Counted from the first letter of the stretch, positions 29,117 to 37,674 are shown. The stretch is 64,000 nucleotides of DNA from Umezawaea tangerina (GCF_003002815.1 NZ_PVTF01000004.1:682001-746000); one strand, 5' to 3'. Numbers and translations are program-made. The notes: generated by a model from the letters alone, not told the origin.

Positions 29117-30367
29117 ATGCGCGTGCTGATGTTGTCCTGGGAGTACCCGCCGGTCGTCGTGGGCGGGCTCGGCAGACACGTGCACGCCGTCGCCACCCAG
29201 CTCGCCGCGTTGGGCCACGAGGTCGTGGTGCTGTGCCGCCAGCCGTCCGGCAGCGACGCCGTCACCCACCCGACCAGTGACCACGTGTCCGAGGGCGTGC
29301 GGCTGATCCGGGTCGCCGAGGACCCCGCGCACCTGGTGTTCGAACGCGACCTGGTCGCGTGGACGTTGGCCATGGGTCACGCGATGACCCGTGCGGGCCT
29401 GGCGCTGCTGCGCGACTGGAAGCCCGACGTCGTGCACGCGCACGACTGGCTCGTCTCGCACCCCGCCATCGCGCTCGCCGAGGCCGCCGGGGTGCCGCTG
29501 GTCGCGACCGTGCACGCCACGGAGGCCGGGCGGCACAGCGGCTGGCTGTCGCAGACGCTGAACCAGCAGGTGCACTCCGTGGAGTGGTGGCTGGCCAACC
29601 GGGCCGACTCGCTGATCACCTGCTCGGCCGCGATGCGCGCCGAGGTGGCGCACCTGTTCGACGTCGACCCGACCGGCGTCACCGTGCTGCACAACGGCAT
29701 CGAGCCCCGCCGCTGGAAGGTCAAGGCCGCCGACGTGGCGACCGCGCGCGACCGGTACAGCCCGGACGGCCACCCGCTGCTGCTGTTCTTCGGGCGGTTG
29801 GAGTGGGAGAAGGGCGTGCAGGACCTCCTCGCCGCGCTCCCCCGCATCCGCCGCGCCCACCGCGGCACCCGGCTCGTCGTCGCAGGCGAGGGCAGCCACG
29901 CGACCTGGCTCGTCGACCAGGCCCGCAAGCACAAGGTCCGCCGCGCCGTCGACTTCGTCGGCCACCTGTCCGACCGCGAGCTCACCGCCGTCCTGGCCGC
30001 CGCCGACGCCGTCGTCCTGCCCAGCAAGTACGAACCCTTCGGGATCGTCGCCCTGGAAGCCGCCGCCGCCGGCACCCCGCTCGTCGCGTCCACCGCCGGC
30101 GGCCTCGGCGAGGTCGTCCGCAACCACGACACCGGCCTCTCCTTCACCCCCGGCGACGTCGACGGCCTCGGCACAGCCGTCCGCTCGGTACTGGCCGACC
30201 GGCCCGCGGCGCTGCGGCGGGCCAAGGCGGCGAAGGCGCGCCTCGCGACGGACTTCGACTGGACGAAGATCGCGGCCGGGACGGTGGAGGTGTACCGAGC
30301 GGCACGGGTCGGCGCGCCGGTGGTGCTCGGACGTCCGAAGATCGCCACGGGGAACATGTTCGGCTAG
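29117..30367 (+). CDS. GT4 glycosyltransferase, alpha-1,4-glucosyltransferase-like (Rv3032 position)
   Basis: 416 residues. The N-terminal Rossmann half starts MLSWEYPPVVVGGLGRHVHA, with the donor-site glycine loop. HAHDWLVSHPAIALAE and TVHATEAGRHSGWL follow. The C-terminal half has LLFFGRLEWEKGVQDLL and the EX7E motif KYEPFGIVALEAAAAGTPLVAS. The ATG at 29117 has GAGG eight bases upstream; a GTG at 29093 is less likely. With the preceding GH57 and methyltransferase it forms a coupled three-gene set inferred to build a methylated glucan. Confidence 0.92.
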   Translation: MRVLMLSWEYPPVVVGGLGRHVHAVATQLAALGHEVVVLCRQPSGSDAVTHPTSDHVSEGVRLIRVAEDPAHLVFERDLVAWTLAMGHAMTRAGLALLRDWKPDVVHAHDWLVSHPAIALAEAAGVPLVATVHATEAGRHSGWLSQTLNQQVHSVEWWLANRADSLITCSAAMRAEVAHLFDVDPTGVTVLHNGIEPRRWKVKAADVATARDRYSPDGHPLLLFFGRLEWEKGVQDLLAALPRIRRAHRGTRLVVAGEGSHATWLVDQARKHKVRRAVDFVGHLSDRELTAVLAAADAVVLPSKYEPFGIVALEAAAAGTPLVASTAGGLGEVVRNHDTGLSFTPGDVDGLGTAVRSVLADRPAALRRAKAAKARLATDFDWTKIAAGTVEVYRAARVGAPVVLGRPKIATGNMFG

Positions 30368-30373
30368 AGCTGT

Positions 30374-30757
30374 TCAGCGCTTCCGGTTCACCGCGGACAC
30401 GACGGAGAAGACACCGACCGCGGCACCCGTCACCCAGCTCAGCGAGGCGAGCGGCGTGTCCGAGTAGGCCTTCGAGATGAACACACCCGCGCCCAGGTAG
30501 GCCAGCGCCAGGAGGAACCCGCCCGACAACGACAGGACCCGGATGACCTTCGCGGCCTGGTCCAACCGCTGGTCCTCGTTCTTGTCCAGCACGCTCCGGT
30601 GGACGTCCGAGTCGGCGACTTCCTGAGCGCGCTCGAGGTACTGCTTGATGTTGATGTTGCCGGAGTGGAGGTCCTGTTCCTCACGGGACCGCAATGGTGC
30701 CAGGTGCACACCCCGAACCGCGGATCTCCCGGTTTTCACGACTCCCTCATCATTCAC
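30374..30757 (-). CDS. Small two-helix membrane protein paired with the GAF protein
   Basis: 127 residues from the GTG at 30757, preceded by GGAGA. The N-terminal half is charged and likely cytosolic (REEQDLHSGNINIKQYLERAQEVADSDVHRSVLDKNEDQRLD). Two hydrophobic helices follow (VIRVLSLSGGFLLALAYLGAGVFI and SWVTGAAVGVFSVVSAV). The start overlaps the stop of the GAF gene by eight bases, so the two are coupled. I do not recognise the family. The gene has lower third-position GC than its neighbours. Confidence 0.65.
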   Translation of the reverse strand: MNDEGVVKTGRSAVRGVHLAPLRSREEQDLHSGNINIKQYLERAQEVADSDVHRSVLDKNEDQRLDQAAKVIRVLSLSGGFLLALAYLGAGVFISKAYSDTPLASLSWVTGAAVGVFSVVSAVNRKR

Positions 30758-31523
30758 CGAGGTCTCCTTCCGTTGGGAGCTGAGCCAGCCCCGCGGCCAG
30801 TACTCCGGCTATGAGAATCATAAAACGCCTGTCAACGTTGCGCAGCGTGCCGGGATCGGGCGAGTCGATGCCGAGCAAACCGAACCGGCGTCCGTTCGCG
30901 TTCACCGGTACGGAGATCAACGAGCGGAACTTGCGCTTTTTCGCATCGACGAAATCCGGGGCCTCGTGCAGATCGTCGATCCACAGCGACTCCTCGCCGC
31001 GGGCCAACCTGATCACCGAGCGGGCGTAGTCCCCGTCCTCCGCCAGGAAGACCTGGCGAGGTGGCGGGGCGTCTTCCCGGCCCTCGTACGCCGCACGTTC
31101 GAGCCGGTCCCCGTCCAGCCGGTAGAACACGCTGCGGTAGGTCTCCTTCCGCCCGGTGCCGCACTGGGCGCGCGCGGTGGCCACAGCACGGTTGACCAGC
31201 GTGTCCAGCGCACTCTTCTTGTTCTTGACGTCAACCGCGACGGACACTTGACCGAGAGCGCTGACCAGCGGCTGGCTGGCTTCCGCCAGCGACATCCGCA
31301 ACTTCTCCTCCGTGGCCTTGACCGCCAGGGACGCCTTGCGGGACCGGACTTCCTTGAGGGTGTTCAGCAGCGCCATCGAGGCGGTGCAGGCGATCGCGCC
31401 CAGCCACCAGTAGACCTTCACCGGGGCCGTCGTCGACCCCGCGAAGGCGGAACTCACGGTGATCACGACCGGCAGCGCCACCGGCACGCCGAACCGCACC
31501 GCCGCACCAATCTTGGCTTTCAC
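30750..31523 (-). CDS. Two-helix membrane-anchored GAF-domain protein
   Basis: 257 residues from the GTG at 31523. Two N-terminal hydrophobic helices (VPVALPVVITVSSAFAG, WWLGAIACTASMALLNTL) are followed by a basic coiled stretch (KEVRSRKASLAVKATEEKLRMSLAE) and a GAF-like sensor domain (~residues 95-240). The GAF core is visible in TYRSVFYRLDGDRLERAAYEG, SVIRLARGEESLWIDDLHEAPDF, KFRSLISVPVNANGRRFGLLGIDSPDPGTLRNVDRRFM. There is no kinase, cyclase or HTH output domain, so the coupled small membrane protein may be the partner. Confidence 0.75.
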   Translation of the reverse strand: MKAKIGAAVRFGVPVALPVVITVSSAFAGSTTAPVKVYWWLGAIACTASMALLNTLKEVRSRKASLAVKATEEKLRMSLAEASQPLVSALGQVSVAVDVKNKKSALDTLVNRAVATARAQCGTGRKETYRSVFYRLDGDRLERAAYEGREDAPPPRQVFLAEDGDYARSVIRLARGEESLWIDDLHEAPDFVDAKKRKFRSLISVPVNANGRRFGLLGIDSPDPGTLRNVDRRFMILIAGVLAAGLAQLPTEGDLGE

Positions 31524-32013
31524 GAATTCGCATTACCTTCTGCAGATTGCCCAACACACGGGACCTCGGGCACCAGCGGGCATGACCGCACACAGGTGAC
31601 CGAAGGGTGAACAAAAGCTATCCACACACCCGAAAGCCGAAACACCGCCGAACGGGTCAAGAAAATGCACAACACAAGCCGCACCCATCGAGAATTGCGG
31701 AAAGAATTCGATAATTCTCCGCACTAGTGCGGAGAATTGCACTTAACCATCACCCGATAGTGTGAAGTAGTCACTCCGAAGAACCGGACAACGCTCCGAC
31801 GGCGTCCTGGGGAAATCGCGATCCGCACTCGTCCGGAGCATCCTCGACTCCAGGACCAGGACCTCGGACGCGCGCCCGTCAGCTCGGGTCCGTGCCCAGC
31901 CGGTGTTGGCGGGACCCGGAGCCGTTGCTCCACACGGGCGGGGGCTCGGCTTGGTGGGTGCACTTCCGGGGGAAACGTGGTCCGGGGGTGTGGTCGGTGT
32001 TCATGATTGCCCG
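31524..32013. other. 490-base divergent intergenic region, AT-rich, no supported gene
   Basis: Bases ~31600-31790 are distinctly AT-rich for this genome and contain a perfect 26-bp palindrome and additional half-sites. The rest (31800-32013) returns to high GC and leads into the histidine kinase gene. A short minus-strand open frame at 31533-31742 has no codon bias and is not a gene. Confidence 0.6.
31713..31738. promoter_or_regulatory. Perfect 26-bp palindrome, candidate operator
   Basis: The half-site AATTCTCCGCACT is followed directly by its exact reverse complement, with no spacer. A related GAGAATTGC occurs ~40 bases upstream (around 31690), repeating the GGAGAATTGC right end of the palindrome. 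It lies between the GAF operon (minus) and the two-component genes (plus). A regulator site is more likely than a terminator because both neighbours are transcribed away from it. Confidence 0.5.
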
Positions 32014-32889
32014 GTGCACAAGTGGGCGTGGTCGGGGGCGGTGGCGGGTGCCGCGCTGGCCGGGCCGGTGCTCGCCTGGTCGGTGGGGTCGTTGTGGGCG
32101 GTGGTGGCGGTGGTGCTGCCCGCAGGGGTGGCGGTGTTGGCGGTGCGGGCGGCTGAGCGGCGGGCCGCGGGGTTGGGGGCGGAGCTGGCTGAGGCGCGGC
32201 GGACGGCGGCGGCGCGGGCGGACCTGGTGGCGGCGGTGAGCCACGACGTGCGGACGCCGTTGGCGATGGTGAAGGTCGCGGCCGACCTGTTGTTGCAGGG
32301 CACGCCGGGTGAGGTCAACGAGCGGCAGCGGCGGTTCCTGACCACGATCTCCGACCAGGCCGACCAGACCATCGCGATCGCCGAGGACCTGCTGGTGCAG
32401 TCGCGGATCGAGGCCGGGATGTTCGCGGCGCGGTTGGCGCCGGTGGACCTGAACCGGCTGGTGGCCGACGCGGTGCGGGGGCTGCGGCCGTTGGCCGAGC
32501 AGCGGGACCAGCGGATCACGGTCGACCTGCCGCGGCTGCCGCCGGTGGTCACCGCGGACGAGCGGCTGGTGACCCGCGCGATCGTCAACCTGAGCACCAA
32601 CGCCATGCGGTTCACCGCGAACGGCGGGATGGTGGTGCTGCGGGTGATCGACAACGACGACTCGGCGGTCATCAGCGTCACCGACGACGGCGCGGGCATG
32701 ACGCCGCAGGCGCGGGAGAAGCTGTTCCGGCCGTTCGTCTCGGGGGCGCCGCTGGCCGACGGGACGGGGCTCGGACTGGTGCTGACCCGGCAGATCGCGC
32801 TGCTGCACGGCGGCAGGCTGCTGGTCGACACGACGCCGCGACGCGGCACCACCATCATGTTGCGGCTGCCGCACCGGAGGAACCCATGA
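32014..32889 (+). CDS. Sensor histidine kinase
   Basis: About 291 residues if started at the GTG at 32014; the start is uncertain (a GTG at 31990 is also in frame). Two short hydrophobic segments (SGAVAGAALAGPVLAWSVG, LWAVVAVVLPAGVAVLAVRA) replace a long sensor. H-box VAAVSHDVRTPLAMVKVAADLL, N-box NLSTNAMRFTANG, G1 VTDDGAGMTP, and G2 GTGLGLVLTRQIALLHGG are all intact. It lacks an obvious extracellular sensing domain, so it may sense the membrane or an accessory protein. It overlaps the response regulator by ATGA. The first 200 bases are very G-rich. Confidence 0.9.
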   Translation: MHKWAWSGAVAGAALAGPVLAWSVGSLWAVVAVVLPAGVAVLAVRAAERRAAGLGAELAEARRTAAARADLVAAVSHDVRTPLAMVKVAADLLLQGTPGEVNERQRRFLTTISDQADQTIAIAEDLLVQSRIEAGMFAARLAPVDLNRLVADAVRGLRPLAEQRDQRITVDLPRLPPVVTADERLVTRAIVNLSTNAMRFTANGGMVVLRVIDNDDSAVISVTDDGAGMTPQAREKLFRPFVSGAPLADGTGLGLVLTRQIALLHGGRLLVDTTPRRGTTIMLRLPHRRNP

Positions 32890-33566
32890 CCGGCCCGTTG
32901 GCGCTGCTCGCCGAGGACGAACCGCAGATGGCGGACCTCGTCGGGTTCATCCTGGAGTCGGAGGGGCTCCGGGTGCGGATCGTGCACGACGGCCTGCTGG
33001 CGCGCGAGGTGTGGGCGGCGGGCGGGGTCGACGTGGCGGTGCTGGACGTGGGGCTGCCCGGCCTGGACGGGGTGTCGCTGTGCCGGGAGATCCGGGCCGC
33101 CGGCTCGCTGCCGGTGCTGATCCTGACGGCGCGCTCCGACGACAGCGAGATCATCGAGGGCCTGGAGGCCGGGGCGGACGACTACGTCGTGAAGCCGTTC
33201 AAGCCGCGGGTGCTGGCGCTGCGGGTGAACGCGCTGCTGCGCCGGGCGGTGCCGCGCACGACCGGCCCGCTGCGGGTGGGCGACCTGGTGGTGGACCCGG
33301 TGACGCGGGTCGTCGTGGCGGCGGGCCGCGAGGTGCCGCTGGCCGACCGGGAGTGGCGGCTGCTGATGGCGCTCGTGACCAGGCCGGGCGAGGTGGTGTC
33401 GTGGCGGAAGCTGCTGGCCGAGGTGTGGGAGGCCGACGACTGGCTCGGCGGCCGGGAGATGGTCAAGGCGGCGATCTACCGGCTGCGCCAACGCCTGCAC
33501 GACGACACCGCGCACCCGCGCTACGTCGAGACGGTCCGCGGCGCCGGGTACCGGCTCAAGGCCTGA
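32886..33566 (+). CDS. OmpR-family response regulator
   Basis: 226 residues. The receiver domain has acidic EDEP at the start, phospho-acceptor Asp in VAVLDVGLPGLDGVSLC, Thr in LTARSDD and Lys in VVKPFKPRVL. The C-terminal winged helix (residues ~130-226) ends in MVKAAIYRLRQRLHDDTAHPRYVETVRGAGYRL, the family signature. It is the partner of the upstream kinase. The importer operon starts 128 bases downstream, with an inverted repeat in the gap, and is the likely target. Confidence 0.94.
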   Translation: MTGPLALLAEDEPQMADLVGFILESEGLRVRIVHDGLLAREVWAAGGVDVAVLDVGLPGLDGVSLCREIRAAGSLPVLILTARSDDSEIIEGLEAGADDYVVKPFKPRVLALRVNALLRRAVPRTTGPLRVGDLVVDPVTRVVVAAGREVPLADREWRLLMALVTRPGEVVSWRKLLAEVWEADDWLGGREMVKAAIYRLRQRLHDDTAHPRYVETVRGAGYRLKA

Positions 33567-33572
33567 CGCCCC

Positions 33573-33590
33573 GGTAATCCCGGCATTACC
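33573..33590. promoter_or_regulatory. Inverted repeat between the response regulator and importer genes
   Basis: GGTAAT and ATTACC flank CCCGGC, giving an 18-base near-palindrome just after the regulator stop and ~105 bases before the binding-protein start. It may be the response regulator's site at the importer promoter, or a weak terminator. Confidence 0.35.
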
Positions 33591-33694
33591 AACCATCACC
33601 TCGCGGTGACGCCACGGGCCTCCCGTCGTCCCTACCGTTCTGGTCAGCCCCGTCAACGCCGTGCGGGGTGGTGGTCCCGACAGGGGAGGGTCCC

Positions 33695-34726
33695 ATGCGC
33701 AGGACGATGGCCGTGCTCGCGGCTTTAGCGCTCACCACGACAGCTTGTTCCCAACGCGCCCCGGAGTCCGCCGGTCCCCGAAAGGAGGTCGTCGTCGCGT
33801 GCGGCGCGGCCGAGGACTGGTGCCAGAAGATGACCGCCGGGTTCACCGCGAAGACCGGCATCCCGGCCGACTACGTCCGGCTCTCCAGCGGCGAGGCGGT
33901 CGCCCGGTTCGGCGCGTCGCGCGACAACCCCGAGTTCGACGTGTGGCACGGCGGTCCCGCCGACGGTTACGAGGCCGCCAAGGACCAGGGGCTGCTCCAG
34001 GCCTACGCGTCCTCGGCCACCGGCAAGATCCCGGCGAGGTACCGCGACCCGGCGGGCTACTGGACCGGTGTGTACATCGGCGCGCTCGGCTTCTGCTCCA
34101 ACCGCGACGTGCTCGCCAAGGCCGGTCTGGAGCCCCCGAGGTCGTGGGACGACCTGCTGGCGCCGGGGTTCGCGAAGCAGGTCGCCATCGCGCACCCGGC
34201 GACGTCGGGCACCGCCTACACCGCGCTGTACACGGTGGTCCAGCTCAAGGGCGGCGAGGCGGCCGGGCTGCGCTACTTCCAGGACTTCGGCAAGTCCGTC
34301 CTCCAGTACAGCAAGAGCGGCAGCGCGCCGGGGCAGATGGCCGGGCGCGGCGAGGTCGCGACCGGTGTCGTGTTCTCGCACGACTGCGTGAAGTACCAGG
34401 AGGAGGGCTCGACGTCGCTCGTGGTCACCTACCCCAGGGAGGGCACGGGGTACGAGGTCGGCGCGGTCGGGATCCTCGCCCGCGCCCGCAACCTCGACGC
34501 CGCCAAGGCCTACGTGGACTACGCGGCGAGCGCCACGGCGCAGGAGATCGGTCCGACGGTGAAGTCCTACCAGCGCCCGACCTCACCCGACGCCACGCCC
34601 GCGCCGCAGGCGTTCGACCCGATGGCGGTGCGGCTCGTCGACTACGACATCGCCGCCGCGGGCAAGGCCAAGAAGGGCCTGATCGAGCAGTTCGAGTCCG
34701 GCGTCGCCACCGCACCCGCCAACTAG
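33695..34726 (+). CDS. ABC importer substrate-binding lipoprotein (iron/phosphonate-type family)
   Basis: 343 residues. The signal peptide MRRTMAVLAALALTTTACSQ has a lipobox (TTAC) for lipid attachment at Cys18. The mature part is a family-1 solute-binding protein: EVVVACGAAEDWCQKMTAGF, EFDVWHGGPADGYEAAKDQG, YWTGVYIGALGFCSNRDVL, AIAHPATSGTAYTALYTVVQLKGGEAAG, YEVGAVGILARARNLDAAKAYVDYAAS. I do not see the paired tyrosines typical of FbpA-type ferric binding proteins, so the ligand is open (ferric chelate, phosphonate or polyamine families share this fold). GGGAGGG precedes the ATG. Confidence 0.85.
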   Translation: MRRTMAVLAALALTTTACSQRAPESAGPRKEVVVACGAAEDWCQKMTAGFTAKTGIPADYVRLSSGEAVARFGASRDNPEFDVWHGGPADGYEAAKDQGLLQAYASSATGKIPARYRDPAGYWTGVYIGALGFCSNRDVLAKAGLEPPRSWDDLLAPGFAKQVAIAHPATSGTAYTALYTVVQLKGGEAAGLRYFQDFGKSVLQYSKSGSAPGQMAGRGEVATGVVFSHDCVKYQEEGSTSLVVTYPREGTGYEVGAVGILARARNLDAAKAYVDYAASATAQEIGPTVKSYQRPTSPDATPAPQAFDPMAVRLVDYDIAAAGKAKKGLIEQFESGVATAPAN

Positions 34727-34739
34727 GACGGAGCAGGAC

Positions 34740-36476
34740 ATGTCGGTGCTCCACCGCGTCCGCTCGAAGCCGGCGCTCACCCTCTCGCTCGTCGTCGTCA
34801 CCGCCGTGCTCGGTGTCGGCCTGCTCTTCCCGGTGTCGCAGGTGCTGCTCACCGCGTTCTCGCCCGAGGGCTTGGCCGCCGTGGAGTCGCTCGTCGGCTC
34901 CTCGGCCGACCGGGAGGTCGTCGGCAACACGGTCGTGCTCGGCCTGTGCGTCGCCGCGGTCGGCACCGCGCTCGCGTTCCTGTTCGCGTTCGTGCAGACC
35001 CGGTTGGACGTGCCGTTCAAGCGGGTGCTGCACGTGGTCGCCGTCGTGCCGGTGGTCAGCCCGCCGTTCGCCCTGGCCACCGCGCTGGTGGTGCTGTTCG
35101 GACGCAACGGCGTGATCAGCCAGGGCGTTTTCGGGGTGCCGTACGACATCTACGGCCTGGACGGGCTGACGATCGCGCTGGCCCTGTCGTTCTTCCCCGT
35201 CGTCTACCTGACCCTGGTCGGCATGATGCGGAGGCTCGACCCGTCGCTGGACGAGGCCGCGACCAGCCTCGGTGCCGGGCGCGCCAAGGTGTTCCTCACC
35301 GTGACCCTGCCGATGCTGCTGCCCGGACTGGCCAGCGGGTTCCTGCTGCTGTTCGTCGAGGCCATCGCCGACCTGGCCAACCCGCTGGTGCTCGGCGGCG
35401 ACTTCACGGTGCTGTCGTCGCGGGCCTACATCGCGATCACCGGCGAGTACGACGTGGCGTCCGGGGCGGTGTTCTCGCTGTCGCTGATGGTCCCCGCCGT
35501 GCTGGTGTTCCTGCTCCAGCGGTACTGGATCGACCGGCGGAAGGTCTTCAGCGTCACCGGGAAGCCCACCGGCAGGCCGCAGACCTACCGGGGTCCGGTG
35601 GCGATGACCGCCTACGCCCTGGCGGTCGTCGTGGCCCTGCTGATCGTGCTGGTCTACGCGACGATCGGCTACGGCGCCGTCACCGCCGTGCCGGGCGTGA
35701 ACAACACGTTCACGTTGGCGCACTTCGACTTCGTGCTCTTCGGCATCGGGTCGGAGGCGATGGTCGACACCACCGTGCTGGCCGTCGTCGCCGCCCCGCT
35801 GGCCGGGCTGCTCGGGGTGCTCATCGCCTACCTGGTCGTGCGGAAGCTGCCGCGCGTCGGACCGCTGCTCGACTTCGTCGCGATGCTGGGGATCGCCGTC
35901 CCCGGCACCGTGCTCGGGATCGGGTTCGTGCTCGCGTTCCGCTCGGAGAACCTGGTCGGCGGTGTCACGGTCATCCCGTCGCTGGTCGGTGGCGCGGCCG
36001 TGCTCGGCGGCTCGGTCGGGATCGTGGTCGTGCTGCTGATCCGCGGCACGCCCGCGGCCGTCCGCGCCGGAGTCGGGTCGCTGCACCAGATCCACCCGTC
36101 GATCGACGAGGCGTCGGCGAGCCTCGGCGCCGACGACTCGACGACGTTCCGCCGGATCACGTTGCCGCTCATCAGACCCGCGCTGCTGGCCGGGCTGACG
36201 TTCGCGATCGCCCGCTCGATGACGACCCTGTCGCCGATCGTGTTCCTCACGACCCCGGACACCAAGATCATGGCCGCGCAGATCCTCGCGGAGGTCGACG
36301 CGGGCCGGTTCGGCAACGCCTTCGCCTACTGCTGCGTGCTGATGGCGATCGTGCTGGCCCTGATCGGCCTGGTGCGCCTGGCCGTCCGCGACCGGGCCGT
36401 GCGGCCGCTGGTCGTCCTGCCCGCTGCCGAGATGCCCGTTGTCGAGCCCGCGCTCGTCGGCGCTGTGAAGGAGTAG
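34740..36476 (+). CDS. ABC importer permease, two fused transmembrane domains (FbpB-like)
   Basis: 578 residues with two copies of the BPD-type permease unit. Each ends in an EAA loop: DEAATSLGAGRAKVFLTVTLPMLLPGL (first half) and DEASASLGADDSTTFRRITLPLIRPAL (second half). Around twelve hydrophobic helices are present. The fused two-domain permease is characteristic of the ferric iron/2-aminoethylphosphonate-type importers. It lies 13 bases after the binding protein and seven before the ATPase gene. Confidence 0.92.
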   Translation: MSVLHRVRSKPALTLSLVVVTAVLGVGLLFPVSQVLLTAFSPEGLAAVESLVGSSADREVVGNTVVLGLCVAAVGTALAFLFAFVQTRLDVPFKRVLHVVAVVPVVSPPFALATALVVLFGRNGVISQGVFGVPYDIYGLDGLTIALALSFFPVVYLTLVGMMRRLDPSLDEAATSLGAGRAKVFLTVTLPMLLPGLASGFLLLFVEAIADLANPLVLGGDFTVLSSRAYIAITGEYDVASGAVFSLSLMVPAVLVFLLQRYWIDRRKVFSVTGKPTGRPQTYRGPVAMTAYALAVVVALLIVLVYATIGYGAVTAVPGVNNTFTLAHFDFVLFGIGSEAMVDTTVLAVVAAPLAGLLGVLIAYLVVRKLPRVGPLLDFVAMLGIAVPGTVLGIGFVLAFRSENLVGGVTVIPSLVGGAAVLGGSVGIVVVLLIRGTPAAVRAGVGSLHQIHPSIDEASASLGADDSTTFRRITLPLIRPALLAGLTFAIARSMTTLSPIVFLTTPDTKIMAAQILAEVDAGRFGNAFAYCCVLMAIVLALIGLVRLAVRDRAVRPLVVLPAAEMPVVEPALVGAVKE

Positions 36477-36483
36477 ACCGACC

Positions 36484-37674
36484 ATGGCCGACCACCACGT
36501 GGGCAACCTCGTGCTCACCGACCTCGTCAAGCGGTACGAGAACACCGACCCCGCCGCCCGCCCCGCCGTCGACGGCGTCAGCCTGGACGTCGAAGCGGGC
36601 GAGTTCCTCACCCTGCTGGGACCGTCCGGGTGCGGCAAGACCACGACCCTGCGGATGGTCGCGGGCTTCGAGACCCCGACGTCCGGGACAATCTCGCTGG
36701 ACGGCGCCGACATGCTGCGACTACCGCCCAACAAGCGGCCGATGGCGATGGTGTTCCAGAGCTACGCGCTGTTCCCCCACCTGTCGGTGTTCGAGAACGT
36801 CGCGTACGGGCTGCGGATCGACCGGGTGCGCCGGGCGCGTCTGGAGGAAGCGGTCGAGATCGCGTTGACCAGCATGAACCTGACCGGGCTCGGCGAACGG
36901 TTCCCGCACCAGCTCTCAGGCGGGCAGCAGCAGCGGGTGGCGCTGGCGCGGGCGATGGTGGTGCAGCCGTCGGTACTGCTGTTCGACGAACCGCTGTCGA
37001 ACCTGGACGCGAAGTTCCGGGAGCAGATGCGGCGGGAGATCCGGTTGCTGCAACGGCGGATGGGGATCACGAGCCTCTACGTGACCCACGACCAGGCGGA
37101 GGCGATGAGCCTGTCGGACCGGATCGTGGTGATGAACGCGGGGCGGGTGGAGCAGGTGGCGACGCCCGCGGAGGTGTACACGCGGCCCGCGTCGGTGTTC
37201 GTGGGGAACTTCGTGGGACGGGCTTCTTTTCTGCCTGTGTCGGGGGTGGTGGTGAGGGGTGGGAGGGGGGGGGTGTCGGTGTTCGGGAAGGAGGTGGAGG
37301 TCGCGGCCGATCCGGGGGTGGGGTCATCGGGGGTGGTCATGGTGCGGCCGGAGTCGGTGGTGGTTTCGCCGGTGTTCGAGCAGGGGTGCGGGGTTGTGAG
37401 GAGTGCTGTGTACCTGGGGGCGGGGGTGGACTACGAGGTGGAGACGGATCAGGGGACGGTGTTGGCGTCGGTGGGGGATCCGGATGTCGGGGGGTTGTTG
37501 GAGGAGGGGACGAAGGTGGGGTTGGAGGTGGATGCTTCGCGGGTTTATCTGTTGCCTCGGGGGGGAGGGGGTGGGGGATGCCTGGCTTCCTGTTGGTGCT
37601 CCCCACCCCTGGCGGAGCCCGGCCCCCGGTGCGCGATTGTCTCAATGCCTTGCCCCCATTTGTCAAGACGGTGA
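36484..37674 (+). CDS. ABC importer ATP-binding protein (FbpC/PotA-like), 3' end inside a repeat element
   Basis: 396 residues. Walker A GPSGCGKTTT, Q-loop VFQSYALFPHLSV, signature LSGGQQQRVALARAM, Walker B VLLFDEPLSNLDA and H-loop VTHDQAEAM are intact, followed by a TOBE-type domain (~residues 245-360). The natural end would be near VYLLPRG (about residue 361); the frame then reads through a Gly run and repeat copy C, and stops at TGA 37672-37674 in the hairpin loop. From ~37220 the coding strand becomes extremely G-rich, with nine consecutive G at 37265-37273, unlike the 5' half. Confidence 0.9.
   Translation: MADHHVGNLVLTDLVKRYENTDPAARPAVDGVSLDVEAGEFLTLLGPSGCGKTTTLRMVAGFETPTSGTISLDGADMLRLPPNKRPMAMVFQSYALFPHLSVFENVAYGLRIDRVRRARLEEAVEIALTSMNLTGLGERFPHQLSGGQQQRVALARAMVVQPSVLLFDEPLSNLDAKFREQMRREIRLLQRRMGITSLYVTHDQAEAMSLSDRIVVMNAGRVEQVATPAEVYTRPASVFVGNFVGRASFLPVSGVVVRGGRGGVSVFGKEVEVAADPGVGSSGVVMVRPESVVVSPVFEQGCGVVRSAVYLGAGVDYEVETDQGTVLASVGDPDVGGLLEEGTKVGLEVDASRVYLLPRGGGGGGCLASCWCSPPLAEPGPRCAIVSMPCPHLSRR

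Noticed and set aside
31533-31742. A 69-codon minus-strand open frame in the AT-rich intergenic region
   Set aside because: It spans the palindrome, has no ribosome site or GC3 bias, and resembles no known protein.
31990-32230. A fourth copy of the hairpin element suggested by G-rich skew
   Set aside because: The stretch is G-rich but has none of the element boxes or hairpins; it is the 5' part of the histidine kinase gene.
33695-37674. Firm assignment of the importer as ferric iron (FbpABC)
   Set aside because: Permease and ATPase fit that family, but the binding protein lacks the expected paired tyrosines and no iron-regulator site was seen. The substrate is left open.
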